In this document: one piece after another, positions 63,496 to 64,000 of the stretch
How positions within the stretch are numbered: the stretch's first letter is position 1
How the letters are laid out: the number at the start of each line of letters is the position of its first letter
Assembly: GCA_000156295.1 (NCBI GenBank)
Contig: DS999235.1
Coordinates: 2,389 to 66,388, forward strand
Source: a marine gamma proteobacterium HTCC2148
GTDB lineage: Bacteria > Pseudomonadota > Gammaproteobacteria > Pseudomonadales > Halieaceae
DNA: 64,000 bases
Reading direction: 5' to 3'
Program-made: the position numbers and the translations under genes
Notes under the pieces: model-generated
Told to the model about the DNA's origin: nothing
The model's input: only the letters and a program-made list of their open reading frames with translations
Databases searched by the model: none

Positions 63496-64000
63496 ATGGA
63501 CTACGACATTTTTAATGGCGATGCCGATGGTATTTGCGCATTACTACAGTTACGTAAGGCGGAACCCCGGGATTCAACCCTGGTAACCGGTGTCAAGCGC
63601 GACATTAATCTTGTGGGCAAGATCCACGCGGAACGCGGGGACAAGCTGACTGTTCTTGACGTCTCCATGGATAAGAATAAATCAGGCCTGGAAAAGGCGC
63701 TCACAGCCGGCGCCTCAGTGTTTTACGTGGATCACCATTTTCCTGGAGAGATACCGCAGCATCCGGGGCTGGAAACTATCATCAACGAGGCTCCGGACGT
63801 GTGCACAGCGGCGCTGGTCAATGGCTATCTGCAAGGCTCTCATCTGGATTGGGCGGTCACAGGCAGTTTTGGCGATAACCTGAAAGAGACGGCTCGTACC
63901 CTGGCTAAAAATCTGAATGTTTCAGCCTCGGATCTGGACAGCCTGGAGCAGCTGGGCGTGTGTATTAATTACAACGGTTACGGTCCTTCGATAGAGGATT
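63496..64000 (+). CDS. DHH-family phosphoesterase-like protein (3' end outside window)
   Basis: Open frame from ATG 63496 to the window edge, 168 codons so far. DHH-family marks: IFNGDADGICALLQLR at the start, VLDVSMDKN and the metal triad VDHHFPG. Such proteins cleave phosphodiesters or pyrophosphates. It is 60 nt after sat and on the same strand. A role in handling PAP or another product of the sulfate pathway is possible, but the C-terminal half is not visible. Confidence 0.8.
   Translation, partial: MDYDIFNGDADGICALLQLRKAEPRDSTLVTGVKRDINLVGKIHAERGDKLTVLDVSMDKNKSGLEKALTAGASVFYVDHHFPGEIPQHPGLETIINEAPDVCTAALVNGYLQGSHLDWAVTGSFGDNLKETARTLAKNLNVSASDLDSLEQLGVCINYNGYGPSIED

Noticed and set aside
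1-64000. Mobile elements, CRISPR arrays, tRNA or rRNA genes
   Set aside because: I looked for transposase motifs, terminal repeats, regularly spaced repeats and tRNA-like folds in the gaps and saw none.

Overview
The window is dense, ordinary chromosomal DNA from a Gram-negative bacterium. It holds about 55 protein genes and one clear riboswitch; I see no tRNA, rRNA, IS element, prophage or CRISPR array. TonB-dependent receptors, lipoproteins, Tat-type signals, an FdsGBAD-type formate dehydrogenase, SstT, DinB and many acyl-CoA enzymes point to a gammaproteobacterium. A marine one of the Cellvibrionales/OM60-BD1-7 kind seems likely, but that is inference from gene content only.

1-25 kb is a catabolic region for hydrophobic carboxylic acids and esters. 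Two alpha/beta hydrolases and an old-yellow-enzyme oxidoreductase lead into a minus-strand operon that looks like acyclic terpene utilisation (atuA-atuC-atuE-atuF; geranyl-CoA carboxylase type), with a divergent AraC regulator. A crotonase and a frameshifted MFS transporter follow. Then comes a plus-strand beta-oxidation set: MaoC hydratase, SDR dehydrogenase, thiolase, quinone-oxidoreductase-like enzyme and acyl-CoA dehydrogenase. A GFA protein, a membrane-anchored retropepsin, a YghU-type GST and another crotonase close the region.

24-33 kb is a complete glutathione-linked formaldehyde-to-CO2 module: formaldehyde dehydrogenase, S-formylglutathione hydrolase, fdsG-fdsB-fdsA-fdhD-fdsD, and a coupled SIMPL-domain protein. 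A divergent LysR gene shares with it an intergenic region carrying a perfect 8-bp inverted repeat.

33-41 kb has an HxlR regulator, a TonB receptor, SstT, and a vitamin B12 operon read leftwards (cobO, a cobQ fragment, btuC, btuD, btuF) behind a promoter and cobalamin riboswitch.

41-55 kb holds a DUF501 gene; a three-gene exported redox module (cytochrome c lipoprotein, FAD lactone-oxidase-like enzyme, DSD1-like PLP enzyme); DAHP synthase with nested leader repeats; a metallo-beta-lactamase-fold protein; and a second TonB receptor. Next is a minus-strand run of four envelope genes: a TrkA-N protein with a degenerate channel filter, a lipoprotein with a GspG-like domain, a DUF481 protein and a two-helix ion channel.

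54-64 kb has AraC plus an exported DUF3604 protein, ornithine decarboxylase with a divergent Lrp regulator, DNA polymerase IV, and a LysR gene divergent from cysC-sat-DHH (sulfate activation). The first and last genes run off the window.
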